From Rudaeicoccus suwonensis (GTDB lineage Bacteria > Actinomycetota > Actinomycetes > Actinomycetales > Dermatophilaceae): a stretch of 64,000 nt of DNA. Every line of letters begins with the position of its first letter. Within the stretch, counting starts at the first letter, position 1. The position numbers were made by a program, and so were the translations under genes. The stretch lies in NCBI RefSeq assembly GCF_007829035.1, contig NZ_VIVQ01000001.1, positions 1,426,001-1,490,000 on the forward strand, in the 5' to 3' direction. The notes under the pieces were generated by a model that ran no database searches, was not told the origin of the DNA, and saw only the letters and a list, made by a program, of their open reading frames with translations. Positions 1 to 13,068 of the stretch are shown here, in pieces.

Positions 1-228
1 ATGTCACGGCTGGCCGCCCGGGCGGACATGCGCGGCGGGGTGCTGCTCGACGTGGTGTATGCCGGCTGGCCCACCGCTCTCGCGAGGGTGGCTGCGGCAT
101 ACCGGATGACGGTCGTGCCGGGTATCGAGATGCTGATCCACCAGGCGGCCGCGCAGGTCGAGCAGATGACGGGCCGGACCGCTCCGCTAGCCGTGATGCA
201 GCAGGTGGGCCGCGCGGCGGTCGCCTGA
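1..228 (+). CDS. aroE: Shikimate 5-dehydrogenase, C-terminal end (partial)
   Basis: Only the last 75 codons lie in the window; the gene begins upstream, so the ATG at position 1 should not be read as the start. The visible part carries the family's C-terminal signature: DVVYAGWPT, then a PGIEMLIHQAAAQ stretch and a TGRTAP tail, which form the end of the NADPH/shikimate-binding fold. The enzyme reduces 3-dehydroshikimate to shikimate in the cytoplasm. It lies 81 bp before aroC, as in other actinobacterial aro clusters, which supports the call. Confidence 0.85.
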   Translation: MSRLAARADMRGGVLLDVVYAGWPTALARVAAAYRMTVVPGIEMLIHQAAAQVEQMTGRTAPLAVMQQVGRAAVA

Positions 229-272
229 CGGGTTCGAGCCGGGCGGGCCTTGTGCTGCCGGTTTGGACATCC

Positions 273-302
273 AGCCGGGCGCCGATGCGGACGTGGCAGG
301 AT
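273..302 (+). promoter_or_regulatory. Promoter of aroC, leaderless type
   Basis: TTGGAC at 273-278 and CAGGAT at 297-302 are separated by 18 nt, and the -10 is followed by only 7 nt before the aroC ATG at 310. No Shine-Dalgarno sequence is seen. The predicted transcript would start at or beside the start codon. Confidence 0.55.
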
Positions 303-309
303 TCGGGCC

Positions 310-1524
310 ATGCTTCGCTGGTTGACCGCAGGTGAATCCCATGGCCCGCAACTGACGGCGGTGATGGAAGGACTGCCAGCCGGAGTCCAGATCACCGCGG
401 ATGATCTCGCCGCCGCGCTGGCGCGGCGCCGGCTGGGCTACGGGCGCGGCGCCCGGATGTCCTTCGAGAAGGACGCCGTGTCCTTCGTCGGCGGGGTGCG
501 CCACGGCTCCACCCTCGGCTCACCCATCGCGATCACCGTCGGCAACACCGAATGGGCGAAATGGGAGACCGTCATGAGCCCGGAGCCGGTGTCGCGGGAG
601 GCGCTGCAGGGCGCTGACGACGTCGGCGCCCCCAAGGAACTCGCGCGCAACCGTCCGCTCACCCGTCCGCGGCCCGGCCACGCCGACCTGGTCGGGATGC
701 AGAAGTACGGCTTCACCGAGGCGCGGCCGATCCTCGAGCGCGCGTCGGCACGTGAGACCGCGGCGCGTGTCGCACTGGGTGCGGTCGCCTCGGCGTTTCT
801 GCAGCAGACCCTCGGCGTCCGGGTCGTGTCGCACACGGTCGCCATCGGCTCCGCCGGCTGCCCTGACGACGCCCCGCTGCCGACCCCCGACGATGTGGCC
901 GCACTCGACGCGAACCCGGTGCGTTGCCTCGACCCTGCGTCCGCCGCGGCGATGACCGAGCAGGTCGATCTGGCCAAGGCCGACGGCGACACCCTCGGTG
1001 GTGTTGTCGAGGTGCTGGCGTATGACGTGCCCCCGGGTCTCGGCTCCCACGTGCACGGCGACCGCCGCCTCGACGCGCGGCTCGCTGGAGCGCTCATGGG
1101 GATCCAGGCGATCAAGGGCGTCGAGGTCGGCGACGGCTTCCGGACTGCCGCGCGACGCGGGTCGGCCGCGCACGACGAGATCGTGCGCACCGACGGGCGG
1201 GTCCGCCGTGAGACCAACCGGGCCGGGGGCACCGAGGGCGGCATGTCGACCGGTGAGGTGTTGCGCGTGCGCGCGGCGATGAAGCCGATCTCGACGGTGC
1301 CGCGGGCACTGCGCACGATCGACGTCGCAAGTGGCGAGGAGGCCACCGCCATACATCAGCGGTCGGATGTCTGCGCCGTGCCGGCGGCAGGTGTCGTCGC
1401 GGAGGCGATGGTGGCCCTGGTGCTGGCCGAGGCGGTGCTGGAGAAGTTCGGCGGCGACAGTGTGGGGGAGACTCGGCGCAACGTGGCCGGATACCTCGCG
1501 GCGATCCCGGAGCTGATGCGATGA
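310..1524 (+). CDS. aroC: Chorismate synthase
   Basis: This 404-residue protein converts 5-enolpyruvylshikimate 3-phosphate to chorismate using reduced FMN, the last step of the shikimate pathway. The N-terminal GESHGP motif (residues 8-13), the [11 protein letters not shown] segment and the C-terminal [17 protein letters not shown] block are the family's FMN and substrate contacts. Length is normal. An in-frame start 60 nt upstream exists, but the ATG at 310 gives the conserved [12 protein letters not shown] start and sits 7 nt after a -10-like hexamer. The stop overlaps the aroK start by 4 nt, so the two are likely translationally coupled. Confidence 0.97.
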   Translation: MLRWLTAGESHGPQLTAVMEGLPAGVQITADDLAAALARRRLGYGRGARMSFEKDAVSFVGGVRHGSTLGSPIAITVGNTEWAKWETVMSPEPVSREALQGADDVGAPKELARNRPLTRPRPGHADLVGMQKYGFTEARPILERASARETAARVALGAVASAFLQQTLGVRVVSHTVAIGSAGCPDDAPLPTPDDVAALDANPVRCLDPASAAAMTEQVDLAKADGDTLGGVVEVLAYDVPPGLGSHVHGDRRLDARLAGALMGIQAIKGVEVGDGFRTAARRGSAAHDEIVRTDGRVRRETNRAGGTEGGMSTGEVLRVRAAMKPISTVPRALRTIDVASGEEATAIHQRSDVCAVPAAGVVAEAMVALVLAEAVLEKFGGDSVGETRRNVAGYLAAIPELMR

Positions 1525-2033
1525 GTGTCGACATACCCACCGTGGTGCTGATCGGCCCGCCCGGTGCCGGCAAGTCGACCGTCGGGCGCGAGGTCGCGCG
1601 GCGACTGGACCTGCCGTTCACCGACTCCGACGACCTCATCGAGTCCGAGCAGGGCGTGACGATCTCGGAGATCTTCGTCGAGCAGGGTGAAGCCGTCTTC
1701 CGGGCGCTCGAAGCCGACGCGGTCGCACGCTCGCTGCAACAGCCCGGCGTGGTCGCCGTGGGTGGAGGGGCTCCGATGACGCCGTCGACGGCGGACCTGC
1801 TCGACGGACAGCCGGTCGTCTTCCTCAGCGTCGCTATCGCGGACGCCGCCGGCCGTGTCGGGTTCGACGGCAATCGACCGCTGCTCGCGGTCAACCCGCG
1901 CGCGACGTGGACCCGGCTGATGGGCGAGCGGCGCGCGACCTACGAACGCCTGGCGACCTGGACCGTCGACACCGCCGGTCGCACCGTGGCCGATGTTGTC
2001 GCCGACGTCATCGGGCTGGTGCGCGAATCGTGA
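1521..2033 (+). CDS. aroK: Shikimate kinase
   Basis: This 170-residue cytoplasmic enzyme phosphorylates shikimate at the 3-OH with ATP. It has a Walker A motif GPPGAGKS at residues 12-19, the substrate-binding DSDD segment (about residues 33-36), an FRALE motif and a GGGAP loop, and a lid region rich in Arg (GERRATYE). Start and stop overlap the aroC stop and the aroB start by 4 nt each, so aroC-aroK-aroB form one translational unit. Confidence 0.95.
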   Translation: MSVDIPTVVLIGPPGAGKSTVGREVARRLDLPFTDSDDLIESEQGVTISEIFVEQGEAVFRALEADAVARSLQQPGVVAVGGGAPMTPSTADLLDGQPVVFLSVAIADAAGRVGFDGNRPLLAVNPRATWTRLMGERRATYERLATWTVDTAGRTVADVVADVIGLVRES

Positions 2034-3166
2034 GCGATCTCAAGGTGATTGACGTCGCCGGGCAGTATGACGTCGTCATCGGCCGAGGCGTCGTCACATC
2101 GGTCGCCGATCGCATCCCCGAAGGCGCGCTGCGGGTGCTGATCGTGCACGCGCCGGCCCTGCAGTCCGTCGCGGACGCGCTGACCGGGGAGCTGGCACAC
2201 CGGGGATTGCATCCGACGTCGGTCGCACTGCCCGACGCGGAAGAGGCCAAGACGGCCGCCGTTGCGGCCGACCTGTGGGCACGGCTGGGTCAGGAGGGCT
2301 TCACCCGCACCGACGTCGTCGTGGCGATCGGTGGAGGTGCCACCACCGATCTCGGTGGCTTCGTGGCGGCCACCTGGCTGCGCGGCGTGCCGGTGGTGCA
2401 GGTGCCGACGACCCTGCTCGGCATGGTCGACGCGGCGGTGGGCGGCAAGACGGGCATCAACACCCTTGAGGGCAAGAACCTGGTGGGCGCGTTCCACCCG
2501 CCGGCCGTCGTGGTGTGCGATCTGTCGTTGCTGCGCACGTTGCCGCGTGCCGACCTCGTCGCCGGTATGGCGGAAGTCGTCAAATGCGGCTTCATCCGGG
2601 ACCCGCGGATTCTGGAACTGGTTGCCGATCCCGGGGCCGCGCTCGACATCGACGGCGACGTGCTGCCCGAACTCGTCGCGCGCGCGGTGCAGGTCAAGGC
2701 CGATGTGGTCGCCGCGGATCTGCGGGAGGCCTCGCTGCGCGAGATTCTCAACTACGGGCACACCTTCGCGCACGCGATCGAGCAGGTCGAGCACTACGGG
2801 TGGCGGCACGGTGACGCGGTCGCCGTCGGGATGGTCTTCGTCGCCGAACTCGCCCACCGGGCCGGGCTGATCGATGAGGCGCTGGTCGCCTGGCACCGCT
2901 CGGTGTTGAGCAGCCTCGGACTGCCGACGGAGTACCGCTTCGACGACGACCCGCAGGCGCGGTGGGGCGCGCTGACGACCGCGATGATGCGCGACAAGAA
3001 GACGCGCGGCGCGATGCTGCGTTTCGTGGTGCTGACCGGCATCGGGCAGACCGACCGGCTGGAAGGCCCGCTGCCGGCGCAGTTGTACGAGGCCTTCGAG
3101 GCTGTCGCCATACAGGTCGGGACTGGCACGGCGGGATCGGGGACGTCGCCGCAGCCGGTAGACTGA
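2030..3166 (+). CDS. aroB: 3-Dehydroquinate synthase
   Basis: This protein (378 residues from GTG 2030) cyclises DAHP to 3-dehydroquinate, an NAD+ and divalent-metal-dependent second step of the shikimate pathway. It shows GGGATTDLGGFVAA and PTTLLGMVDAAVGGKTGIN, the nucleotide and substrate loops, plus metal-ligand His residues in NYGHTFAHAIE and HGDAVAVGM. A longer frame reads back into aroK. The GTG at 2030 overlapping the aroK TGA is preferred because the family homology begins there and it keeps the 4-nt overlap pattern of this operon. Confidence 0.95.
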   Translation: MSDLKVIDVAGQYDVVIGRGVVTSVADRIPEGALRVLIVHAPALQSVADALTGELAHRGLHPTSVALPDAEEAKTAAVAADLWARLGQEGFTRTDVVVAIGGGATTDLGGFVAATWLRGVPVVQVPTTLLGMVDAAVGGKTGINTLEGKNLVGAFHPPAVVVCDLSLLRTLPRADLVAGMAEVVKCGFIRDPRILELVADPGAALDIDGDVLPELVARAVQVKADVVAADLREASLREILNYGHTFAHAIEQVEHYGWRHGDAVAVGMVFVAELAHRAGLIDEALVAWHRSVLSSLGLPTEYRFDDDPQARWGALTTAMMRDKKTRGAMLRFVVLTGIGQTDRLEGPLPAQLYEAFEAVAIQVGTGTAGSGTSPQPVD

Positions 3167-3256
3167 GGCGATTCCCCTTCGACTCACGGGACTGCGACCT
3201 GCCCGAAAGCATTCGGCGCGGCGGCGGACCGTCATACAGAACGCAAAGGACCAAGC

Positions 3257-3817
3257 GTGGCTAGCACGAACGATCTGAAGAATGGCCTGGTGCTGAACAT
3301 CGAGGGCCAGCTGTGGTCTGTGGTGGAGTTCCAGCACGTCAAGCCCGGCAAGGGGCCGGCGTTCGTGCGCACGAAGCTCAAGAACGTCCTGTCCGGCAAG
3401 GTCGTCGACAAGACCTTCAACGCGGGCGTCAAGGTCGAGACCGCCAACGTCGACCGCTCCGACATGCAGTTCCTGTACAAGGACGGCACGGATTTCGTGT
3501 TCATGGACACCAAGACCTACGACCAGATCAACATCCCCGAGGGCACCGTCGGCCGCGCCGCGGACTTCATGCTGGAGAACCAGGAAGCCATCGTCGCCAC
3601 CCACGACGGCACCGTGCTGTATGTCGAGCTGCCCACCTCGGTCGTGCTCGAGATCACGCACACCGAGCCGGGCCTGCAGGGTGACCGCTCCACCGGCGGC
3701 ACCAAGCCGGCGACGTTGCAGACCGGCGCCGAGATCGCCGTCCCGCTGTTCCTGGAGACCGGCACCAAGGTCAAGGTCGACACCCGCGACGGTTCCTACC
3801 TCGGCCGGGTCAACTGA
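3257..3817 (+). CDS. efp: Translation elongation factor P
   Basis: This 186-residue factor binds between the P and E sites of stalled ribosomes and helps form Pro-Pro bonds. The three-barrel fold is complete, ending in the family's GSYLGRVN tail. The loop that reaches the peptidyl centre reads PGKGP with Lys32 at its tip. That is the loop class described for Actinobacteria, in which the lysine is thought to work unmodified. GTG start with AAAGGA 8 nt upstream. It follows aroB after 90 bp and is 2 nt from nusB. A TAGACT at 3159-3164 inside the end of aroB may be its -10. Confidence 0.97.
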   Translation: MASTNDLKNGLVLNIEGQLWSVVEFQHVKPGKGPAFVRTKLKNVLSGKVVDKTFNAGVKVETANVDRSDMQFLYKDGTDFVFMDTKTYDQINIPEGTVGRAADFMLENQEAIVATHDGTVLYVELPTSVVLEITHTEPGLQGDRSTGGTKPATLQTGAEIAVPLFLETGTKVKVDTRDGSYLGRVN

Positions 3818-3819
3818 CG

Positions 3820-4302
3820 ATGACACCCGCCCCCGGCGGCGACGGTGAGACCGAGCTGATCAGCAGCACCAGCGCGGACCTGTCGAAGCTGCCTGCTCGC
3901 AGCAAGGCGCGCAAGAAGGCGCTGGAGTTGCTGTTCGAGGCAGAGCAGCGCGGTGAGAACGCCGCCGAGTTGCTCGAGGCGCGCCTGGTCGCGCCGACCA
4001 CCCAGACGCCGCTGCCGCGTTACACCGTCGAGATCGTGCGCGGCGTCGTCGACAACTGGCGTTCGATCAACGAGGCGCTGACGACGTACAGCAAGGACTG
4101 GCCGCCGGAGCGCATGCCCGCCGTGGACCGTGCGCTGTTGCGGGTGGCCACGTGGGAGCTCGTCTACAACGACGATGTCGACGACGCGGTCGTCATCACC
4201 GAGGCGGTCGGCCTCGCGTCGGCGCTGTCGACGGACAACTCCCCGCGGTTTGTGGGGGGTCTGCTCAACCGGCTGGCGTCGGTCAAGGCGACACTCGCCT
4301 GA
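3820..4302 (+). CDS. nusB: Transcription antitermination protein NusB
   Basis: This 160-residue all-helical RNA-binding factor joins NusE(S10) on boxA RNA during rRNA transcription. The N-terminal RSKARKKALELLFEAEQRG helix and the C-terminal PRFVGGLLNRL motif are characteristic. The first ~25 residues are an acidic, probably disordered extension not needed for the fold. It starts 2 nt after the efp stop, so efp-nusB are cotranscribed. A short GC hairpin followed by TTTT around 4328-4350 may terminate it, but the stem is poor. Confidence 0.93.
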   Translation: MTPAPGGDGETELISSTSADLSKLPARSKARKKALELLFEAEQRGENAAELLEARLVAPTTQTPLPRYTVEIVRGVVDNWRSINEALTTYSKDWPPERMPAVDRALLRVATWELVYNDDVDDAVVITEAVGLASALSTDNSPRFVGGLLNRLASVKATLA

Positions 4303-4364
4303 CTCGGCGAGCGTCCGCGAGGTCCGCCCGGCTGCGGAGCGGGGGTTTTCTTGCCGCGGCCCGG

Positions 4365-4505
4365 GTTGACCTGGCAGTTTTGGCGGCCGGACGTGGTCGA
4401 CCTGGCACCAGATGTCGTTGTGGGGCGCGTGTAACGACATCGTTTGCCAGGTCGACGTGGGGGTGCGGGCAGACCGCGGGTAACGACACCGTCTGCCAGG
4501 TCAAC
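4365..4505 (+). repeat. Intergenic repeat cluster with TGCCAGGTCGAC motif, direct and inverted copies
   Basis: Between nusB and the pyr promoter there are four copies of one short motif. Two read GTTGACCTGGCA (4365-4376) and GTCGACCTGGCA (4396-4407). Two are inverted: TGCCAGGTCGAC (4445-4456) and TGCCAGGTCAAC (4494-4505). Copies 2 and 3 form a long dyad, 24-nt arms 4396-4419 and 4433-4456, identical except for 3 bases. AACGACA lies at the inner edge of copies 2, 3 and 4. No coding potential is seen. The role is unknown. Confidence 0.75.
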
Positions 4506-4583
4506 GTTGGGGTGCCGCTAGGAAGCGTGTCTCGCGTCGAGGCGCCGGCGTGGACACGGTTCGGCGGCGACCGCCGGGCGGAG

Positions 4584-4589
4584 TACTAT
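4584..4589 (+). promoter_or_regulatory. Probable -10 of the pyr operon
   Basis: TACTAT lies about 12 nt before the PyrR leader element. A convincing -35 was not found, so this rests on the -10 and on position alone. Confidence 0.4.
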
Positions 4590-4601
4590 CGCAGACGTTC
4601 G

Positions 4602-4641
4602 ACATCCTTTAACGATCCGTCCCGTGAGGCGGCGAAGGAGG
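4602..4641 (+). promoter_or_regulatory. PyrR-binding leader element of the pyr operon
   Basis: The segment holds CCTTTAACG, the CCGTCCCGTGAGGCGG stem-loop core and GAAGGAGGT, ending at the ribosome site of pyrR (ATG 4652). In mycobacteria, PyrR with UMP binds an equivalent loop and blocks translation rather than transcription. The same arrangement, with the Shine-Dalgarno at the edge of the loop and no terminator, is seen here, so translational repression of the whole pyr operon is inferred. Confidence 0.75.
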
Positions 4642-4651
4642 TCTACGACGC

Positions 4652-5260
4652 ATGACGCGTCCTGACTTGCAGCACAGCCCGCAGCAGGCACAGCCGCTGG
4701 GGCGGACAGTCCTTTCCAGCACTGACATCTCCCGAGCGCTGCGGCGTATCGCCCACGAGATCGTCGAGCACAACAAGGGCACCGACGATCTGGTCGTGTT
4801 GGGAATCCCCACCCGCGGCAACGTCCTCGCCGACCGGCTCGTGGCACTTCTCGCGCAGATCGAAGGCACCCAGGTGCCGGTCGGTTCACTCGACGTGACG
4901 ATGTACCGCGACGACCTGCGCCGGCAGCCGGTGCGAGCCGCGGCGGCGACCCGGATCCCGACCGACGGGATCGACGACAAGATCGTGGTGCTGGTCGACG
5001 ACGTGCTCTACTCCGGCCGCACCGTCCGCGCGGCGCTGGACGCCCTCGGCGATCTGGGCAGGCCACGGGCCGTGCGCCTGGCGGTTCTGGTGGACCGGGG
5101 CCACCGCGAGTTGCCGATCCGCGCCGATCACGTCGGCAAGAACCTCCCCACAGCCAAGGCCGAGCGGGTGGCCGTGCGTCTGGTCGAGCACGACGGAGGT
5201 GTCGACCAGGTGCGCATCGCCGGAGGCGCCGACGATCACGAAACGGGGGAGCAGGCATGA
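4652..5260 (+). CDS. pyrR: Pyr operon regulator / uracil phosphoribosyltransferase
   Basis: This 202-residue member of the type I PRTase family has the PRPP-binding signature [18 protein letters not shown] near residue 108-125 and the [10 protein letters not shown] flexible segment. It binds pyr mRNA leaders when UMP is high and can make UMP from uracil and PRPP. The ATG at 4652 follows GAAGGAGGT, which is part of its own regulatory element. The first ~20 residues (Gln and Pro rich) are a nonconserved extension. The stop overlaps the pyrB start by 4 nt. Confidence 0.95.
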   Translation: MTRPDLQHSPQQAQPLGRTVLSSTDISRALRRIAHEIVEHNKGTDDLVVLGIPTRGNVLADRLVALLAQIEGTQVPVGSLDVTMYRDDLRRQPVRAAAATRIPTDGIDDKIVVLVDDVLYSGRTVRAALDALGDLGRPRAVRLAVLVDRGHRELPIRADHVGKNLPTAKAERVAVRLVEHDGGVDQVRIAGGADDHETGEQA

Positions 5261-6180
5261 GGCATCTGCTGTCCGCGGCTGACCTCAGCCGCGACGACGC
5301 ACTCCAGTTGCTCGAGACCGCGACAGCGATGCACGACGTGCAGCACCGCGAGGTCAAGAAGCTTCCCGCCCTGCGTGGCCGCACGGTGGTCAACCTGTTC
5401 TTCGAAGACTCCACCCGCACACGCTCCAGCTTCGAGATCGCCGGCAAGTGGCTGTCCGCCGACGTCATCAACGTCTCGGCCAAGGGCTCCTCGGTCAGCA
5501 AGGGCGAGTCGCTGCGCGACACCGTCATGACGGTCGCCGCGATGGGTATCGACGGCCTGGTGATCCGCCACCACGCGAGCGGCGCTCCCCAGCAGGTCAC
5601 GCAGTGGGTCGACGCCATGGTCGTCAACGCCGGTGACGGCACGCACGAGCATCCGACCCAGGCGCTGCTGGACGCCTACACGATGCAGACGCGGTTGGGC
5701 GACCTCGACGGTCGGCATGTCGCGATCGTCGGCGACCTGACCCACTCTCGTGTCGTGCGCAGCAACCTGATCCTGCTGCGGACCCTCGGCGCCCGGGTGA
5801 CCCTCGTAGCCCCGCCGACGCTGATGCCCAGCGGGGTCGGGGCGTGGGCCGCGGCCGAGGGTTTCGCCACGTCATACGACCTCGACGAGGTCCTGCCCGA
5901 TGCCGACGCGGTAATGATGCTGCGGGTGCAGAAGGAGCGTATGTCGGGGGGATTCTTCCCCACGCCCCGCGAATACACGGTCGGCTACGGCCTGACCCGC
6001 GAGCGACTGGCCCGCCTTGCGCCACATGCGGTGATCTGCCACCCCGGCCCGATGAACCGCGGCCTCGAGATCACCGCCGACGCCGCAGACAGCGCCCAGT
6101 CGCTGATCCTTGACCAGGTGTCGGCGGGCGTGGCGGTGCGGATGAGCGTGCTTTACCACCTGCTCGGTGGCAGCGAATGA
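5257..6180 (+). CDS. pyrB: Aspartate carbamoyltransferase catalytic subunit
   Basis: This 307-residue cytoplasmic enzyme joins carbamoyl phosphate and aspartate, the first committed step of UMP synthesis. The carbamoyl-phosphate motif STRTRSSFE (about residues 50-58), the [11 protein letters not shown] motif and the [11 protein letters not shown] segment are all present. No regulatory subunit gene (pyrI) follows, as expected for this operon type, where control is by PyrR. Coupled by 4-nt overlaps to pyrR and pyrC. Confidence 0.97.
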   Translation: MRHLLSAADLSRDDALQLLETATAMHDVQHREVKKLPALRGRTVVNLFFEDSTRTRSSFEIAGKWLSADVINVSAKGSSVSKGESLRDTVMTVAAMGIDGLVIRHHASGAPQQVTQWVDAMVVNAGDGTHEHPTQALLDAYTMQTRLGDLDGRHVAIVGDLTHSRVVRSNLILLRTLGARVTLVAPPTLMPSGVGAWAAAEGFATSYDLDEVLPDADAVMMLRVQKERMSGGFFPTPREYTVGYGLTRERLARLAPHAVICHPGPMNRGLEITADAADSAQSLILDQVSAGVAVRMSVLYHLLGGSE

Positions 6181-7508
6181 CCGACAACACCAACGCGAAA
6201 GGCGCCTCCGACGCGATGGCAGCGACATACCTGATCAAGGGCGCGGACCTGGCCGGAGCAGGGGCAGGCGACCTGCTGGTGCAGGACGGCGTCATCACCC
6301 GAGCCGGTTCGATCACGGCCAAGGACGCCGTTGTCGTCGACGCCGACGGACTCGTCGCTCTTCCCGGCCTCGTCGACCTGCACACTCACCTTCGCGAGCC
6401 TGGGCGAGAGGACGCCGAGACGATCGCGACCGGTTCCGCGGCTGCCGCGGCCGGTGGCTTCACAGCGGTGCTGGCGATGGCCAACACCAATCCGGTGACC
6501 GACACCGCCGAGGCCGCCGAGCGGATTCTCGACCTCGGTCGGCGATGCGGACTCGTCGACGTGCAACCGGTCGGCGCTGTCACCAAATCGCTTGGGGGAG
6601 AAGAGCTTGCCGAGCTAGGCCTGATGGCGCGCTCGCGCGCCAGGGTGCGCGTGTTCTCCGACGACGGCCGTTGCGTGCACGATGCGCGCCTCATGCGCCG
6701 GGCCCTGGAATACATCAAGGCCTTCGGTGGCGTGATCTCTCAGCACTCCCAGGACCCGCGACTGGCCGACGGCAACGCCTGCTGCCACGAGGGCGAGTTG
6801 TCCGGCCGGCTCGGTCTACCCGGCTGGCCCGGTGTTGCCGAAGAAGTCATCGTCGCGCGCGACGTGATGCTCGCGCGGCACACCAACTCAAGGGTTCACG
6901 TCGCGCACGTGTCGACCGCGGGCTCGGTCGAGGTGCTGCGCTGGGCGAAGGCGCAGGGCATCGCGGTCACAGCCGAGGTGACCCCGCACCACCTGCTGCT
7001 GACGACGGAGCGCCTCGCGACATACGACCCGACCTTCAAGGTCAACCCGCCGCTTCGTCCACAGGAGGACGTCATCGAGCTGCGAAAGGCGTTGGCAGAC
7101 GGCACTATTGACGCAGTCGCCACCGACCATGCACCGCATGCGCGACATGACAAGCAGCACGCTTTCGCCGAGGCGGCCTTCGGCATGCTCGGACTCGAAC
7201 AAGCCCTGCAGGTCGTCGCCACCGTGATGGTGCACGAGGGTCTCATGACCTGGGCTCAGGTCGCCGCGGCGATGTCCGCGACACCTGCACGCATCGCCGG
7301 GCTCGCCGGGCACGGCCGCCCGCTCGCGGTCGGTGAGCCCGCGAATCTCACGCTCGTGGATCCAGCCGCCATCGTCACGGTGGATGCCGGGCGGTCGCAT
7401 TCCCTCTCCCGCAACAACCCATGGCACGGCGAGACGCTGCGCGGACAGGTGCACGCCACCTTCCTGCGCGGCCGACCGACATTGCTCGACCAGGAGGTTC
7501 AGGTATGA
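6177..7508 (+). CDS. pyrC: Dihydroorotase
   Basis: This 443-residue type I amidohydrolase closes carbamoyl aspartate to dihydroorotate. The first zinc pair is in [10 protein letters not shown] and the last catalytic motif is ATDHAPH, both intact. [10 protein letters not shown] and the KVNPPLR segment are also as in the family. The ATG at 6177 overlaps the pyrB TGA. A second ATG at 6216 would remove 13 poorly conserved residues and begin nearer the family start, so the true start is uncertain by 39 nt. Confidence 0.95.
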   Translation: MTDNTNAKGASDAMAATYLIKGADLAGAGAGDLLVQDGVITRAGSITAKDAVVVDADGLVALPGLVDLHTHLREPGREDAETIATGSAAAAAGGFTAVLAMANTNPVTDTAEAAERILDLGRRCGLVDVQPVGAVTKSLGGEELAELGLMARSRARVRVFSDDGRCVHDARLMRRALEYIKAFGGVISQHSQDPRLADGNACCHEGELSGRLGLPGWPGVAEEVIVARDVMLARHTNSRVHVAHVSTAGSVEVLRWAKAQGIAVTAEVTPHHLLLTTERLATYDPTFKVNPPLRPQEDVIELRKALADGTIDAVATDHAPHARHDKQHAFAEAAFGMLGLEQALQVVATVMVHEGLMTWAQVAAAMSATPARIAGLAGHGRPLAVGEPANLTLVDPAAIVTVDAGRSHSLSRNNPWHGETLRGQVHATFLRGRPTLLDQEVQV

Positions 7509-8652
7509 CGTCTGCACTCGATCCGCTGACCGGGCGCGCGTCCGCGACGCTGGTGCTGGAGGACGGAACCACGTTCGACGGATTGGCCTACGGCGCCGTC
7601 GGCGAGACATATGGCGAGGCCGTCTTCTCCACCGGCATGACCGGATACCAGGAGACCTTGACCGACCCGAGTTACCACCGTCAGGTGGTCGTGATGACCG
7701 CGCCGCACGTCGGCAACACCGGTGTCAATGATGGGGATTCGGAGTCGCGGCGCATCTGGGTGAGCGGCTACGTCGTCCGTGATCCTGCCCTCCGGCCGTC
7801 GAACTGGCGCTCGGTGCGCACCCTTGAGGACGACCTGCAGGAGCAGGGCATCGTCGGGATCTGCGGCATCGACACCCGCGCGCTGACCCGTCACCTGCGC
7901 GAGCGAGGTGCGATGCGCGTCGGGATCTTCTCCGGCGACGAGCTCGTGACCGGTGACCTGGTGCAGCGGGTGCAGGACCAGCCGGTGATGGCAGGTGCCG
8001 AGCTCGCCTCGCAGGTCTCGACGCCCGAGGTGTATGTCGTGCCCGCTGTCGGGGAGCGCCGATTCACCGTGGCCGCAATCGATCTCGGCATCAAGGCCGC
8101 CACTCCGCACAGCCTCGCGTTGCGCGGTGTCGAGGTGCACGTGCTGCCCGCGACAGCCACTCTGGCGGACATCCGCGCAACCGGTGCCGACGGTGTGTTC
8201 TTCTCCAACGGCCCTGGCGACCCCTCGACAGCCAGCCAGGTCAGGCTGCTGCGCGAGGTGCTCGACGTGCGAATCCCGTTCTTCGGCATCTGTTTCGGCA
8301 ACCAGTTGCTCGGCCGGGCGCTGGGTTTCGGCACCTACAAGCTGAAGTACGGCCATCGAGGCATCAACCAGCCGGTGCTCGACCGCCGCACCGGCAAGGT
8401 CGAGATCACGGCACACAACCACGGGTTCGCCGTCGACGCCCCACTGGAGGGTGAGGTGCAGGCGCCGGCGGATGCGGCATACGGGCGCGTGCGCGTGTCC
8501 CACATCGGACTCAACGACAACGTCGTCGAGGGCCTGGAATGCCTTGACATCCCTGCATATTCGGTGCAGTACCACCCGGAGGCAGCGGCCGGCCCGCACG
8601 ACGCCGCCTACCTTTTCGACCGCTTCGTTGAGCTGATGGAGGCCAACCGCTG

Positions 8653-8653
<1 letters not shown>
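7505..8653 (+). CDS. carA: Carbamoyl-phosphate synthase small subunit
   Basis: This 382-residue glutaminase subunit delivers ammonia to CarB. The class I amidotransferase triad is visible: the nucleophile in [10 protein letters not shown], and the His and Glu in [12 protein letters not shown]. The N-terminal half carries the CPSase-specific [17 protein letters not shown] block. ATG 7505 overlaps the pyrC stop by 4 nt, and a longer upstream frame inside pyrC is rejected. The stop shares one base with the carB start. Confidence 0.97.
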
Positions 8654-11979
<3,326 letters not shown>

Positions 11980-12065
11980 CCGGCAGAAGTGGCGCCGGTC
12001 CGCAGCTTCCGGCCGCAGTGCGGCCAGACCCGACCTCGGATGACCGCAAGGAAGGACCGATCATC

Positions 12066-12920
12066 ATGTCACCGTTCGGAATCCGGCTTGGTGCCGCGAT
12101 GTCGCACCAAGGGCCCGTCTGCGTCGGCATCGACCCGCATCGCGCCCTGCTGGAGGCGTGGGGCCTGCCGGACACCGTCGAGGGGTTGCGCCGGTTCAGC
12201 CTGACCGCGCTCGAGGCGTTCGCGGGGCACGCTGCTGCGGTCAAGCCGCAATCGGCGTTCTTCGAACGTTTCGGGTCTGCCGGAGTCGCGGTGCTCGAAG
12301 AGGTGCTGGCCGGGCTGCGGGAGGCCGGCACCGTCAGCCTCCTCGACGTCAAGCGCGGTGACATCGGGTCGACCATGGGCGCGTATGCCGAGGCCTACCT
12401 CTCCGACGGCTCCCCGCTGAGGGCCGACGCAGTGACCGTCAGTCCCTATCTCGGCTTCGGTTCCCTGGACCCCGCGCTGGAGCTGGCCCGGAGTACCGGA
12501 CGTGGTGTGTTCGTCCTGGCGATGACCTCGAACCCGGAGGGCGCTGGTGTGCAGCACGCGACCTGGCACGACACGACCGTCGCAGGCGAGGTGATTGCCC
12601 GGACGACCCGGGCAAATGCCGCGGCGGTCGATGCGGGTGTGCTCGGAGACGTCGGTCTGGTGGTCGGCGCGACCGTGGGCGGCGACATCGCGGAGCTGGG
12701 CCTCGCGGATGATCTCGCGGCATCCGCGGCTCCGTTGCTCGCGCCCGGTTTCGGGGCACAGGGTGCGACGGTGGCCGATGTCACGCGTGGTTTCGGTGCG
12801 GCAGCCGGACAGGTTCTCCTGGCCACGTCCCGCGCCGTCCTGCAGCAGGGCCCCGACATACGTTCGCTGCGGGTAGCCCTGCGACAGGCGCAGGACGAGG
12901 CCGCCGCGCTGCGCGGGTGA
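12066..12920 (+). CDS. pyrF: Orotidine 5'-phosphate decarboxylase (long form)
   Basis: This 284-residue enzyme performs the last step to UMP. The catalytic Lys/Asp motif reads DVKRGDIGST (about residues 97-106), and GFGAQGA near the end binds phosphate. The size and VCVGIDPHR start put it in the longer type 2 family usual in actinobacteria. ATG 12066 is chosen over an in-frame start 48 nt upstream because AAGGAAGGA lies before it. An 86-bp gap separates it from carB, the only real gap in this operon. pyrD and pyrE are not in the window. Confidence 0.95.
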   Translation: MSPFGIRLGAAMSHQGPVCVGIDPHRALLEAWGLPDTVEGLRRFSLTALEAFAGHAAAVKPQSAFFERFGSAGVAVLEEVLAGLREAGTVSLLDVKRGDIGSTMGAYAEAYLSDGSPLRADAVTVSPYLGFGSLDPALELARSTGRGVFVLAMTSNPEGAGVQHATWHDTTVAGEVIARTTRANAAAVDAGVLGDVGLVVGATVGGDIAELGLADDLAASAAPLLAPGFGAQGATVADVTRGFGAAAGQVLLATSRAVLQQGPDIRSLRVALRQAQDEAAALRG

Positions 12921-12964
12921 TCGCGTGATCCGGTGCGCTCGACCTTCGGGCACGCATGCCCGCG

Positions 12965-12994
12965 TTGCCACGGCGCGCGACCAGTCGCTAGGTT
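12965..12994 (+). promoter_or_regulatory. Promoter of mihF-gmk-rpoZ
   Basis: TTGCCA at 12965-12970 and TAGGTT at 12989-12994 with an 18-nt spacer. The transcript would have a ~70-nt leader before the mihF GTG. Confidence 0.5.
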
Positions 12995-13068
12995 CGCGGG
13001 GGAGCGGACAGAGCCGGCAGCGGCACCCGCGTACCTCATCCGACGAGCACCCGCACAGGAGATTTCCC

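Noticed and set aside
1940-3826. 628-residue minus-strand open frame opposite aroB and efp
   Set aside because: Antisense of two clear genes; long reverse frames are expected at this GC content and it has no family motif.
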